Assembly: GCF_000024345.1 (NCBI RefSeq)
Contig: NC_013729.1
Coordinates: 7,378,001 to 7,442,000 of the forward strand
Reading direction: 5' to 3'
DNA: 64,000 bases
Origin: Kribbella flavida DSM 17836
GTDB taxonomy: Bacteria; Actinomycetota; Actinomycetes; Propionibacteriales; Kribbellaceae
Shown here: positions 8,766 through 17,275 of the stretch, piece by piece
How positions within the stretch are numbered: the stretch's first letter is position 1
How the letters are laid out: every line of letters starts with the position of its first letter
Program-made: the position numbers and the translations under genes
Notes under the pieces: model-generated
Databases searched by the model: none
What the model saw: only the letters and a program-made list of their open reading frames with translations
What the model was told of the DNA's origin: nothing

Positions 8766-9176
8766 ATGACCGACACCGAGCAGACCCGGGCCCTGGCCCG
8801 GAAGTACTTCGACACCCTGAACGGCCGCGCGTGGGAGGAGTTCGCCGCGTTGCTGGCCGAGGACGTGCGCTACGAGCTGCCGCAGACCAGTGAACGCATC
8901 ACCGGGCGCGCCGACTACCTGCGCTTCAACCAGGAGTACCCGGGCGACTGGCAGCTGACCGTGACCCGGCTGCTCGCCGACGGCCCGTCGGCGGCGGTCT
9001 CGGTCAATCTCACCCTGGGTGACGAACGGCTCGTCGGGGTGGTGTTCCTGGAGGTGGTGGACGGCCTGGTCTCCCGGGTCACCGACTTCTGGCCGGAGGC
9101 GTACGAGCCGCCGCCGGGCCGGGAGCACCTGGTCGAGCGGGTGCCCGCGGAGCTCGACCGGTTCGGCGATTCCTGA
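8766..9176 (+). CDS. SnoaL/NTF2-like protein
   Basis: 136 residues with the NTF2-like alpha+beta fold: an N-terminal helix pair (RALARKYFDTLNGRAWEEFAAL), then LLAEDVRYELP, then strands ending TDFWPE. Members range from polyketide cyclases and limonene-epoxide hydrolases to binding proteins, so no substrate can be given. The ATG follows TACCGT (8754-8759) by six bases, which fits a leaderless transcript. Confidence 0.85.
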   Translation: MTDTEQTRALARKYFDTLNGRAWEEFAALLAEDVRYELPQTSERITGRADYLRFNQEYPGDWQLTVTRLLADGPSAAVSVNLTLGDERLVGVVFLEVVDGLVSRVTDFWPEAYEPPPGREHLVERVPAELDRFGDS

Positions 9177-9262
9177 GACGTTTGCGGCGAGCGCCGGGCG
9201 GCGTTCCTGAAAGTTCGCTGAATCCGCGTCCCGGCGGGGATTTCGTCACCTAGGGTGGTGCG

Positions 9263-9616
9263 ATGGAGACCTTGACCTGCCCGAAGTGCCGGGGCGCGAT
9301 GCGGACGTACGAACGCAGCAACGTGACCGTCGACCAGTGCACCGAGTGCCGTGGCATCTTCCTCGACCGGGGCGAGCTGGAGAAGCTGGTGGACGCCGAG
9401 CTGGCCTACAACGCGCCGGCCGCCGCGATGCCGCCGCCGCAGCAGCAGCCGCGGTACGAGGAGAAGCGCTACGAGGAGAAGCGGTACGACAACGACCGCC
9501 GCTACGACAACGACCGGCGCGACAGCGACCGCCGCTACGAAGGCGGCTACGACAAGTACGGCAACCAGCCGCACCGCAAGAAGAAGAAGTCGTTCTTCGA
9601 AGAACTCTTCGACTGA
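9263..9616 (+). CDS. zf-TFIIB zinc-ribbon protein with basic tail
   Basis: 117 residues. The N-terminus is a zinc ribbon of the zf-TFIIB family: CPKCRG at residues 5-10 and CTECRGIFLDRGELEKL at about 27-43. A Gln/Pro stretch is followed by repeated YEEKRY, YDNDRR and RRYEGG units and a KKKKS tail, suggesting a disordered arm that binds nucleic acid or protein. TAGGGT six bases before the ATG suggests leaderless transcription. Zinc binding is secure; the role is unknown. Confidence 0.85.
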   Translation: METLTCPKCRGAMRTYERSNVTVDQCTECRGIFLDRGELEKLVDAELAYNAPAAAMPPPQQQPRYEEKRYEEKRYDNDRRYDNDRRDSDRRYEGGYDKYGNQPHRKKKKSFFEELFD

Positions 9617-9643
9617 TCGGCCGGGGCGGTCGATCACCAGGGG

Positions 9644-9994
9644 TCAGCGCCGGCGGCCGTGCAGGGCCGGCTCGCGCTCCTCCTCGGTCGTACCGCCCCA
9701 GACGCCGTACATCTCGCCGACCACCAGCGCGTGCTCGCGGCACTGGCGGCGGACCGGACACGTGCCGCACAGCGACTTGGCCAGCACCTCACGGGCGTGC
9801 TTGCGCAGGCCGCGCTCGGATTCGGCGGAGAAGAACAGCTCGGGGTTCACGTCCCGGCAGGCGGCGTGGTCCTGCCACGCCCAGTTCTCGACCAGCGGCG
9901 ACGGCAGCCCGTCGGGAGCCTTGGTGACCGCCCCGGCGGGCGGTTTGCGCCGACTCATGCGCGGTGCCTCAACAGGTGAGCCATCGACAGTCAC
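9644..9994 (-). CDS. WhiB family iron-sulfur transcription regulator
   Basis: 116 residues, or 104 if the internal ATG of MSRRK is used. The four iron-sulfur Cys are present as AACRD and CGTCPVRRQC, followed by the turn GVWGG and TEEER, and a short basic tail GRRR. WhiB proteins carry a [4Fe-4S] cluster and bind the primary sigma factor region 4 to control transcription. The VVGEMYGVWGG stretch is closer to WhiB3/WhiD-type than to WhiB1- or WhiB7-type proteins, but I do not assign a subgroup firmly. Confidence 0.93.
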   Translation of the reverse strand: MTVDGSPVEAPRMSRRKPPAGAVTKAPDGLPSPLVENWAWQDHAACRDVNPELFFSAESERGLRKHAREVLAKSLCGTCPVRRQCREHALVVGEMYGVWGGTTEEEREPALHGRRR

Positions 9995-10111
9995 CTCGGA
10001 AGTGATCGGTTCCGCGCGGCTGTCTGCGCAACCGCGGCAACCGTTTAGGTACCCGGCCGCAAACGTCCCACACCTGTTTCACCGAGGGTGACGACCGTTT
10101 CCAGGCCGACG

Positions 10112-10145
10112 AAAAGGGGCCCGGGGCAACTGGCGCCCCGGGCCC
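10112..10145 (-). terminator. Intrinsic terminator for the M6 protease gene
   Basis: GGGCCCGGGGC (10117-10127) pairs perfectly with GCCCCGGGCCC (10135-10145) around a 7-base loop. On the minus strand it is followed by CTTTTCGTC, so it has both stem and T run. It lies 14 bases past the protease stop. Confidence 0.85.
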
Positions 10146-10158
10146 GGCAGCGGGGCGG

Positions 10159-12600
10159 CTACCGGCTGACCAGCACGCGCACGTTGGTGCCGTGCTGGGC
10201 GACCACCTTGATCTTCACCCCGACGTGCGGCACCTTCACGCCGTACGACGGCACTTTCGCCGACCAGAACTCGGCCCGGTCGTCGAACAGCGGCACCGCC
10301 TCCGCACCGGTGAAGTGGTGCTTGCTGCCCTTCACGGTCAGGTCGAACGAGTCCGACCGCTGCAGCCCGAACGTCGAGTCGTAGCTCTGCAGGCCCGACC
10401 GCCAGAACCCGCCGGCCGGGTTCGGCCGCAGCGCGGGGTTCGCGTCGATCGGCAGCCACCGGCCCTGGCCGGGGTGCACCGCGGTTTCGTTGTCACTCTG
10501 CGAGGTGTCCCAGTAGGAGACCAGCAGGCCGTCCTGGTACGGGAAGTGCTCGACCCAGTTCGGCTTCGTGCCACCGACGAAGCTGTACGGGCCGGTCTGC
10601 AGGTACCGGTTGAACGAGGTGTAGGTGTAGTGCGAGGCCAGGTAGTAGTGGTCGTGCTCGGTGGTGACCGAGCTCCCGGCCGCCCGGAACCCGGCCGCGG
10701 TCCAGCCGCCGGTCCCGTCCTCGGCGCCGTCGGCGACCACCGACTGCCCGTTCGCGGTGAGCCGGACCTCGTCGGCGAAGAACCCGAGCCCGTGCGTCGC
10801 GGCGTCGGTCGCGTACCGGAACCGCACCTGGACCGTCTTGCCCGCGAACGCCGACAGGTCGAACCTGGCCGGCACCCAGCCGCCGGAGTCGCCGTCGATC
10901 CCGTTCGCCTCGGCGGCCTTGGTGATGCTGCCCGGAATCGCCTTCCAGCCGGACCCGTCGTTCACCTCGACGTAGGCGTAGTCGCAGGCGTCCGGCCCGC
11001 AGTCCTCGATCTTCCAGTTCGCCTGGAACGTCAGTGCGGGCTTGCCGGCCGGCAGCGTCACTTTTCGGGTCAGCGTGTTGTCGAGCTTGTCCCCGCTGCC
11101 GCTCCACCAGGACTTCGTGCCGGCGGCCGGGGCGACCAGCGGGGTGGTGATCCTCTTCTTCGGCAGCGTGACGACCAGTCCCTGCGGCTTGCTCGAGTTG
11201 TACTCGTGCGGACCGAGCTCGACCGTCCGGGTCTGGCCGGCCTTGACCGTCACGTGGTCGAGCCAGCCGAGCTGCAGCTTGTCCCAGGTACCGAGGTCCT
11301 GCGGCTTGAGCCCGATGCCCAGTTCGCCCTTCTGGCCGGCCCGGGACTGGGCCATCACGCTCCACCAGTTCACCGGGTTCTGGCTCGGCTGCCCGGAGGT
11401 GTCGTAGTGGTCGGGCAGGCCGAGGTCGTGACCGTACTCGTGGGTGAAGACGCTCAGGCCGCCGTTCTCCGGCTGGATCGTGTAGTCACCGATCCACAGG
11501 CCGGTGGTGCCGACCTGCACCCCGCCGAGCTTGTTGCGCGGCGGACCGGTGCGGGTGTTCTGGTGGGCGTACCAGCGGTGCGACCAGATCGCGTCCTCGC
11601 CCTGGTGCGGGTCACCGTCGGCCTGGTCGCCGCCGGCGTGCACGATCTGGAAGTGGTCGAGGTAGCCGTCCGGCTCGTTGAAGTTGCCATCGGCATCGAA
11701 GTCGTAGCGGTCCCACTGGTCGTAGCCCTGCAGCGTGCTGCGGATCTGCGCGTCGGTCCGGCCGGCCTTCTTCTGCAGCGCGACCCACTGGGCGACGGCG
11801 TCGGTGATCAGCGCCCAGGTGTTCTGGCAGATCGCGCCGGCGCAGGGAAAACCGTTCGAGCGGCCGTACCGGGCCTCGTTGTAGGGCACCTTCACCCAGT
11901 CCGACACGGTGCCGTCGACGCTGTACCGGCCGGAGGACTGCTTCTCGTAGTACGTCTTCACCGACTCGCCGGAGCCGAAGTACAGGTCGCGGTAGTGCTG
12001 CGCGGAGTAGTCGGCCTGCCAGACGGTCGAGTTGTCGGTCCTGCGGTCCGGTGCCGGGATCGCGTTGTGCACCGGACCGGCGTACGTCGCGGGCCCGGGC
12101 GTGTTCGGATCGGTGTCGCGGTCCGGGTAGTCGGGGTGCCGCCGGTTGCCGAACTCGGCCAGGATGACGAAGATCTTGTCGGTCTTCTCCCGCGCCAGCT
12201 CGACGTACTGCGCCTTGCGGTGCTGGGCGACCTTCAGCCGGCCGGCCGAGTCCCGGGCGGTCGGCACGGCGACTTCCTGGCCGACCTTGACCACCTTGCT
12301 CGGGCCGCGCTGCACGGCCGTGACCGATCCGCCGAGCACGCCGTTGAGCGCCTGCTCGCGCAGCTTCCGGCGCTTGTCCTCGAGCGGGTTCGGCAGCTCG
12401 TCGGCGTGCGCCACACCAGGGCCCGCGGCTTTCGGGGCCTCGCCGACGGTGGCGGTCGACGTCGGGCCGGCCGCTCCGGTGCCGGCGGCGGGCGGCGTGG
12501 CGGCCGGTCCGGCGGTGGCAGCGGGCAGCTGACTGATGCCGATCGCGACCGCGGCGGTCAGCACCCCGACGGCCGTGGTGCGTACGGGTGGGACGCGCAC
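10159..12600 (-). CDS. Secreted immune inhibitor A-type M6 metalloprotease
   Basis: 813 residues. The GTG at 12600 has an AGGAGGA ribosome site and opens a signal peptide (TTAVGVLTAAVAIGISQLPA). A propeptide-like region with LEDKRRKLREQALNG follows. The M6 catalytic domain has the zinc site H387-E-Y-G-H391 in HEYGHDLGLPDHYD. The C-terminal half contains beta-sandwich (MAM or carbohydrate-binding-like) modules with WSGSGDKLDNTLTRKV and DYAYVEVNDGSGWK. InhA proteases are extracellular zinc endopeptidases that digest host or competitor proteins. A strong intrinsic terminator follows. Confidence 0.92.
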   Translation of the reverse strand: MRVPPVRTTAVGVLTAAVAIGISQLPAATAGPAATPPAAGTGAAGPTSTATVGEAPKAAGPGVAHADELPNPLEDKRRKLREQALNGVLGGSVTAVQRGPSKVVKVGQEVAVPTARDSAGRLKVAQHRKAQYVELAREKTDKIFVILAEFGNRRHPDYPDRDTDPNTPGPATYAGPVHNAIPAPDRRTDNSTVWQADYSAQHYRDLYFGSGESVKTYYEKQSSGRYSVDGTVSDWVKVPYNEARYGRSNGFPCAGAICQNTWALITDAVAQWVALQKKAGRTDAQIRSTLQGYDQWDRYDFDADGNFNEPDGYLDHFQIVHAGGDQADGDPHQGEDAIWSHRWYAHQNTRTGPPRNKLGGVQVGTTGLWIGDYTIQPENGGLSVFTHEYGHDLGLPDHYDTSGQPSQNPVNWWSVMAQSRAGQKGELGIGLKPQDLGTWDKLQLGWLDHVTVKAGQTRTVELGPHEYNSSKPQGLVVTLPKKRITTPLVAPAAGTKSWWSGSGDKLDNTLTRKVTLPAGKPALTFQANWKIEDCGPDACDYAYVEVNDGSGWKAIPGSITKAAEANGIDGDSGGWVPARFDLSAFAGKTVQVRFRYATDAATHGLGFFADEVRLTANGQSVVADGAEDGTGGWTAAGFRAAGSSVTTEHDHYYLASHYTYTSFNRYLQTGPYSFVGGTKPNWVEHFPYQDGLLVSYWDTSQSDNETAVHPGQGRWLPIDANPALRPNPAGGFWRSGLQSYDSTFGLQRSDSFDLTVKGSKHHFTGAEAVPLFDDRAEFWSAKVPSYGVKVPHVGVKIKVVAQHGTNVRVLVSR

Positions 12601-12823
12601 GGTTCCTCCTGCTGGTCTCGGCCGGCTGCGATCCGGCCCGTCGACGGCCCAGGCAGTAGCCAGGGGCAACTACCCGGGCGGACGCTGCGACCCTAGGCGA
12701 GCCCGGTCGGCGAGTGGAAGCGTCGCACCCGCCCGGCGGCCCGCGAACCGGCCTTTGTGGCCGAACAGAGCGGCGACCGTGACACGATCGCCATCTCCCC
12801 CGCCGGAGGGCTATCGTCGGCGA

Positions 12824-13291
12824 ATGAGTTCCCCGCCCGAGGTCACACTGCGGCCGATGACCGACGCCGAGTACGAGGACTGGCAGGAGCACAACATCCA
12901 CTCCTTCGCCGCCGGCATCGGGCCCCTGCGCGGACTGACCGGCCAGGCCGCGGTGGACCTCGCCCGGGACGAGGTCCACCGGCTGCTGCCGAACGGCCGG
13001 TCCACCGCCCGGCACCTGCTGTGGACCGCCTGCGTCGACGGGGAGCCGGTGGGCGGCCTGTGGATCAGTGTCGCGCTGCCGGTGCCGTACGTCTTCGGGG
13101 TCCTGGTCACCGAGCAGCACCGCGGCAAGGGCTACGGCCGCGCACTCATGGTCGCCGCCGAGCAGGAGTGCCGCCGGCTGGGCTACCGGCACCTGGATCT
13201 GAATGTGTTCAGCAACAACTCGCGGGCGATCAGCCTGTACGACTCCCTGGGCTACACCGTCGTCTCCCAGATGATGCGCAAGGAGCTGTGA
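12824..13291 (+). CDS. GNAT family N-acetyltransferase
   Basis: 155 residues with the GNAT acetyl-CoA loop in VLVTEQHRGKGYGRALM (R/Q-x-x-G-x-G/A form) and the C-terminal pattern NVFSNNSRAISLYDSLGYT typical of RimI-like enzymes. TATCGT (12812-12817) lies six bases before the ATG, so the transcript is probably leaderless. The DNA polymerase gene follows after 4 bp and is likely co-transcribed. Acceptor substrate unknown. Confidence 0.88.
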   Translation: MSSPPEVTLRPMTDAEYEDWQEHNIHSFAAGIGPLRGLTGQAAVDLARDEVHRLLPNGRSTARHLLWTACVDGEPVGGLWISVALPVPYVFGVLVTEQHRGKGYGRALMVAAEQECRRLGYRHLDLNVFSNNSRAISLYDSLGYTVVSQMMRKEL

Positions 13292-13295
13292 CCCG

Positions 13296-14354
13296 GTGAG
13301 CTGGTGGCTGCTGCACGTGGACATGGACCAGTTCATCGCGGCGGTCGAGATCCGGCGCCGGCCGGAGCTGCGCGGGGTGCCGGTGGTGGTGGGTGGGTCG
13401 GGTGATCCGCAGCAGGCGCGGCAGGTCGTCGCGACCGCGTCGTACGAGGCGCGGGCGTTCGGGGTGCACTCGGGCATGCCGCTGCGGGCGGCGTACCGGA
13501 AGTGCCCGGAGGCGGTGTTCCTGCCGTCGGACCCGGCGGCGTACGAGGCGGCCTCGGCGGAGGTGATGGACGCGCTGCGGTCGTTTCCGGTGGTGGTCGA
13601 GGTGTGGGGCTGGGACGAGTGCTTCGTCGGCGCCTCGACCGACGACCCGGAGCAGCTCGCGGCGGAGCTGCGGGCGGCCGTGCTCGACCGGACCGGGCTG
13701 ACCTGCTCGATCGGGATCGGCGACAACAAGGTCCGGGCCAAGCTGGCGACCGGCTTCGCCAAGCCCGGGCCCGACCAGCGCGCCGGGGACGGCGGCACGT
13801 TCCGGCTGACCCAGGCGAACTGGGCCGAGGTGATGCACCACCGTCCGGTCCGCGACCTGTGGGGCATCGGCGCCCGGATGTCGCAGAACCTGAACGAGCT
13901 CGGCCTGCACACCGTCGCCGACCTCGCCGCGGCCGACCTCGAGACGCTGCGGCAGCGGTTCGGGCCGAAGATGGGCACCTGGTACCTCGCGCTGGGCCGC
14001 GGGCTCGGCGACACCGACGTGACCGACGTCCCGCGGGAACCGGTGTCCCGCAGCCACGAGGTGACCTATCCCGAAGACCTGACCGACCCGGCCGAGATCC
14101 AGGACAAGGTCCGGCAGCTCGCCGAGGAACTGACCCGCGAGGTCGTCGCCGAGGGCCGCTGGATCCAGCGGGTGCACGTGAAGGTCCGGTTCATCACGTT
14201 CTTCACCCCGATCAAGAGCCGCAAGCTGCCCGCACCGACGCAGGACCCGTCGGTCGTCGCCGACGCCGCCCTCACCGTGCTCGCCAAGTTCGAGCTCCGC
14301 CGGCCCGTCCGCCTGCTGGGCGTGCGCGCGGAGTTCGCCCCACCACCTGACTGA
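13296..14354 (+). CDS. dinB: DNA polymerase IV, DinB2-like, lacking the aromatic steric gate
   Basis: A 352-residue Y-family translesion polymerase with a GTG start, 4 bp after an acetyltransferase gene. Catalytic acidic residues are present in HVDMDQF (Asp9) and the palm motif EVWGWDEC. SYEARAFGVHSGMPLRAA and the helix-hairpin-helix DLWGIGARMSQNLNELGLHTVADLA are typical of the family. The residue after DQF, normally an aromatic steric gate that excludes ribonucleotides, is Ile14. Mycobacterial DinB2 has Leu there and incorporates ribonucleotides, so this enzyme may do so too. The stop TGA directly abuts the opposite-strand stop (TGATCA). Confidence 0.93.
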   Translation: MSWWLLHVDMDQFIAAVEIRRRPELRGVPVVVGGSGDPQQARQVVATASYEARAFGVHSGMPLRAAYRKCPEAVFLPSDPAAYEAASAEVMDALRSFPVVVEVWGWDECFVGASTDDPEQLAAELRAAVLDRTGLTCSIGIGDNKVRAKLATGFAKPGPDQRAGDGGTFRLTQANWAEVMHHRPVRDLWGIGARMSQNLNELGLHTVADLAAADLETLRQRFGPKMGTWYLALGRGLGDTDVTDVPREPVSRSHEVTYPEDLTDPAEIQDKVRQLAEELTREVVAEGRWIQRVHVKVRFITFFTPIKSRKLPAPTQDPSVVADAALTVLAKFELRRPVRLLGVRAEFAPPPD

Positions 14355-15194
14355 TCAGAGGTGGTAGCTGCGGCGGGCGGTTTCGCCGAAGACCTGGGCC
14401 TTGTCGGCGGCGGTGAGGCCGGCGGTCAGCCGGTCGGCGGTGTCGACGACCTCGGCGTACGACGCGGCGAGCAGGCAGACCGGCCAGTCGGAGCCGAACA
14501 TCACCCGGTCCGGCCCGAACGCCTCCAGCACCACGTCGGCGTACGGCTTCAGGTCGGCGACCTTCCAGTCCGTCCAGGACGCCTCGGTGACCAGGCCGGA
14601 CAGCTTGCACGCCACGTTCGACTGCGCGGCGAGCGCGCGGATGCCGGACGCCCAGGGCTCCAGGTCACCGCCGATCTCCGGCTTGCAGAGGTGATCGACG
14701 ACGAAGGTCAGCTCCGGCAGCGCGCGCACCGCCTCCAGCGCGGCCGGCAGGTGCGGCGTCCTGGTCAGCAGGTCGTAGACCAGCCCGGCCTCCGCCACCA
14801 CCGCGAGCCCGCGCCGGACGTCGGACCGGCCGAGCCAGTCCGGATCGGGTTCGTCGTGCACCTGGTGCCGGATCCCCTTCAGCCACTGGCCGTCCGGGCG
14901 GTTCAGCAGACCGGTGAGCACGGCTTCCGCGTCGTCGGCGGTGAGATCGATCCAGCCGACCACCCCGGCCACCAACTCGTTGCTGTCGGCAATCGCCAGG
15001 AACTCCGCCGTCTCGTCCGGCAGACCGACCGTCTGCACCAGCACGGTCTGCGTCACGCCGGCCGCCGCGGCGAGCGGCGCGAGGTCCTCGACGCCGAAGT
15101 TCCGCCGGATCGGATCCATCGCCGAACCAGCCAGCCAGCTCTGCTCGCGCACGCCGAGATCCCAGACATGGTGATGTGCGTCGACCCTGCTCAT
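14355..15194 (-). CDS. Amidohydrolase 2 family sugar lactonase (L-fuconolactonase/rhamnonolactonase-like)
   Basis: 279 residues, a TIM-barrel amidohydrolase. The N-terminus MSRVDAHHHVWD has the HxH metal motif, with later ligands in TFVDHLCKPE and MFGSDWPV. Close relatives hydrolyse L-fucono-, L-rhamnono- or related sugar lactones. Its start overlaps the end of a dehydratase remnant (ATGA), and a sugar-binding lipoprotein, GntR regulator and FAH-type hydrolase lie just upstream. That makes a step of non-phosphorylative deoxy-sugar breakdown the likely role. Confidence 0.85.
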   Translation of the reverse strand: MSRVDAHHHVWDLGVREQSWLAGSAMDPIRRNFGVEDLAPLAAAAGVTQTVLVQTVGLPDETAEFLAIADSNELVAGVVGWIDLTADDAEAVLTGLLNRPDGQWLKGIRHQVHDEPDPDWLGRSDVRRGLAVVAEAGLVYDLLTRTPHLPAALEAVRALPELTFVVDHLCKPEIGGDLEPWASGIRALAAQSNVACKLSGLVTEASWTDWKVADLKPYADVVLEAFGPDRVMFGSDWPVCLLAASYAEVVDTADRLTAGLTAADKAQVFGETARRSYHL

Positions 15195-15325
15195 CGCGTC
15201 GCTCCCTGGTTCGTCGCCGGTGCGTTCACGAGACCCGCCGGTCGCCGATGGCGCGCGTCGGTCCGGACGGTCTCGACCTCGAGATCGACCAGGAACGCCA
15301 CGGCCCTGGTGATGGTTGTCGGCAC
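15191..15325 (-). pseudogene. Remnant of an enolase-superfamily sugar-acid dehydratase
   Basis: A 44-codon frame opens 5 bp after the binding-protein stop, with a GTG at 15325. Residues 3-23 (TITRAVAFLVDLEVETVRTDA) resemble the first strand of mandelate-racemase-group dehydratases. The frame then jumps to unrelated sequence (HRRPAGLVNAPATNQGATR) and ends in a TGA that overlaps the lactonase ATG as ATGA. This looks like an in-frame internal deletion that kept the first codons and the last codons. L-fuconate dehydratase is exactly the step missing between the lactonase and the FAH hydrolase here. The family call rests on about 20 residues. Confidence 0.5.
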
Positions 15326-15330
15326 GCCGC

Positions 15331-16413
15331 TCACTGGCAACTCAGCTGACTCGTGAGCTCGCTCTGGAGCTCCTTGGTCTTGGCCTTGCGCTCCTCGTCG
15401 TAGCTGTCGACGTTGTCCTTGGTGACCAGGAACGAGCCGGAGTCGACGACCGCGCCGGGCATCTTCATCGTGCACTGCCTGGATCCCAGCAGCGCGAGCA
15501 ACCAGCCGCCGACGTACGCCTGGCCGACCGGGTTCTGGGCCACCGTCGCGACGACTCCGCCGGACGTGATGCCGGCCAGGATCCTGGCGTCGTCGTCGAT
15601 CGCGACCACCTTGATCGGCAGCTTGCCGGTGGCCACCCCGTCGGCCGCGGCGACCGCCGGGTGCGAGGCGGTGGCCACGATGCCCTTCAGGTTCTCGCCC
15701 TGGGCGGCGAGCAGGTCGGCGACCGCCTTCTGCGCGGTCGGCAGGTCCTTGTCGCTGCCGGTGATCACCGGCAGCTCGGTCACCTTGCCACCGGTCTCGC
15801 CGACCGCCTTCTGCACCCCGGCGATCCGGCGCTGGGTGGTGGGGTCGCCGGTGCTGCCGGTCAGGTGCACGATCGTTCCCTCGCCGCCGATCGCGTCGAC
15901 GGCTGCCTTGGCCGCCTTGTACGCCGCCGACTCCACGTCGGTGGCCAGGCAGAAGTCGGCCGCGTTGGTGTCGCCGGCCGGGCAGGAGGCGAGTGAGCCG
16001 ACCGCGAAGCCCTTGGCCTTCAGCTCCTCGAAGACGGGGTTGATGCCGGTCGGCGACACGCCGGAGACGCCGAACGCGGTGAAGCCCTGCGCGGCCAGCG
16101 AGTTGATCACGGCCGTTTGCCGGCTCTGGTCCCACCGGCCGGTCTCGTCGACGGTGACACGACCGAGCGCGAAGTCGGTCCTGCCCCGTTCGGCGGTGGC
16201 CTTCCAGGGCTCGAAGTACGGGTGCGCTCCGCCGGGGACCAGCGCCAGCTTCACCGCGGAACCGTCCTTCAAGGCGACCGGCTCGTTCGGCGTACCGGTG
16301 GCGGCGCCTGCGGCGGTGCCGGTAGCGTTCGGCGTGCTGCAGCCGGTCGCGGCCAGCGCACCGACGGCCAGCCCGACGGCCGTTCTCCGGTACCAGGACG
16401 TGGGCCTGCTCAT
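15331..16413 (-). CDS. Sugar ABC transporter substrate-binding lipoprotein
   Basis: 360 residues: signal with lipobox ALAATGC (Cys25), then a periplasmic-binding type I fold of the ribose/xylose kind (LVPGGAHPYFEPWKATAERG; GVSPTGINPVFEELKAKG; VAIDDDARILAGITSGGVVATVAQNP). It should present a sugar or sugar acid to a membrane permease, but no permease or ATPase gene is adjacent, so the rest of the transporter must be elsewhere or lost. GAGGAG precedes the ATG. A perfect 12-bp palindrome lies 18 bp upstream, divergent from the GntR gene. Confidence 0.88.
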   Translation of the reverse strand: MSRPTSWYRRTAVGLAVGALAATGCSTPNATGTAAGAATGTPNEPVALKDGSAVKLALVPGGAHPYFEPWKATAERGRTDFALGRVTVDETGRWDQSRQTAVINSLAAQGFTAFGVSGVSPTGINPVFEELKAKGFAVGSLASCPAGDTNAADFCLATDVESAAYKAAKAAVDAIGGEGTIVHLTGSTGDPTTQRRIAGVQKAVGETGGKVTELPVITGSDKDLPTAQKAVADLLAAQGENLKGIVATASHPAVAAADGVATGKLPIKVVAIDDDARILAGITSGGVVATVAQNPVGQAYVGGWLLALLGSRQCTMKMPGAVVDSGSFLVTKDNVDSYDEERKAKTKELQSELTSQLSCQ

Positions 16414-16431
16414 GAACCGGTCTCCTCAAAG

Positions 16432-16443
16432 ATCCTATAGGAT
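16432..16443. promoter_or_regulatory. Perfect palindrome ATCCTATAGGAT, candidate GntR operator
   Basis: A 12-bp perfect palindrome in the divergent region between the binding-protein gene and the FCD-type GntR gene. It is strikingly AT-rich for this genome and close to the start of the minus-strand operon, the position expected of a repressor site. GntR/FCD regulators bind short palindromes of this form. Binding is inferred. Confidence 0.65.
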
Positions 16444-16558
16444 ATTGCGCAGTCGATGGTGCCGCCTCACACTGGTGGCGTCAAGACGTGCCCTGTCTCG
16501 ACCGATCATGCCGGTGGTGCGGGTCGGGCAGAATGGGTGGCTTCCGGGAGGAGCGACG

Positions 16559-17254
16559 GTGACGGATGCGCATGTGGGCCTGGCGGGGCAGCTCAACCGC
16601 CTGCCCCAGCGGCAGGTCCTGAGCGACGACGTCTACGAGACGGTCAAGGGCCTGATCATGGACAGCGTCGTCGCGCCGGGCACCCGGCTGAACATCGACG
16701 CGCTGACCCGGGAGCTGGGCATCTCGCAGACCCCGATCCGCGAGTCGCTGGCCCGGCTGGAGTCCGACGGTCTGGTGATCAAGGAGCCGCTGCGGGGCTA
16801 CCGGGTGTCGTCGACGCTGACCCGGGCCGAGTTCGAGGACCTCTTCGAGTACCGGCTGCACATCGAGCCGTGGGCGGCCGGCCGGGCCGCCGAGCGCACC
16901 TCGCCGCAGGACCTGGTCCGGCTGAAGGACGAGATGCTCAGCTACACCGACGTCCCGGACCGCCCGGACTACGACTCGTACAAGGCGATGGCGGCGCACG
17001 ACCAGCGCTTCCACGACCTGGTGCTGGAGCTGTCCGGCAACGAGACGGCCCGCCAGTCCTTCGCCCGGACGCACTGCCACCTGCACCTGTTCCGCCTGTA
17101 CTACGGCGGTGGCACCGCGACCCAGGCGCTGCGCGAGCACAAGGCCGTCGTGACCGCCGTCCGCAAGGGCGATCCCGAGCAGGCCGCCGCCGCGATGCGT
17201 GCGCACCTCGAAGCGTCCCGGGCCCGGTTGCGCCCGGTGTTCGACCACCAGTGA
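16559..17254 (+). CDS. GntR family regulator, FCD (FadR) subfamily
   Basis: 231 residues with a GTG start and GGGAGGAG site. The N-terminal winged helix (DDVYETVKGLIMDSVVAPGTRLNIDALTRELGISQTPIRESLARL) is followed by the all-helical FCD effector domain, whose metal-binding residues sit in AHDQRFHDLV, ARTHCHLHLF and EHKAVVTAV. FCD regulators usually sense organic or sugar acids and release DNA on binding. Divergent from the binding-protein/lactonase operon and 21 bp ahead of the FAH hydrolase gene, it is the probable local regulator of both. Confidence 0.9.
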   Translation: MTDAHVGLAGQLNRLPQRQVLSDDVYETVKGLIMDSVVAPGTRLNIDALTRELGISQTPIRESLARLESDGLVIKEPLRGYRVSSTLTRAEFEDLFEYRLHIEPWAAGRAAERTSPQDLVRLKDEMLSYTDVPDRPDYDSYKAMAAHDQRFHDLVLELSGNETARQSFARTHCHLHLFRLYYGGGTATQALREHKAVVTAVRKGDPEQAAAAMRAHLEASRARLRPVFDHQ

Positions 17255-17275
17255 GATCCCGCTGAAGGAGAGTCC

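Noticed and set aside
7061-8893. Long open frame opposite the EccA-like gene
   Set aside because: The high-GC third positions of the real gene keep the opposite frame open. The translation is a low-complexity Arg/Val/Gly/Leu mix without motifs.
10192-12696. 834-codon open frame opposite the M6 protease
   Set aside because: Mirror of a well-supported secreted protease with zinc motif and signal peptide. The composition is typical of antisense shadow.
16117-16440. Open frame on the plus strand inside the binding-protein gene
   Set aside because: Shadow of a gene with a clear lipobox and periplasmic-binding motifs. No ribosome site.
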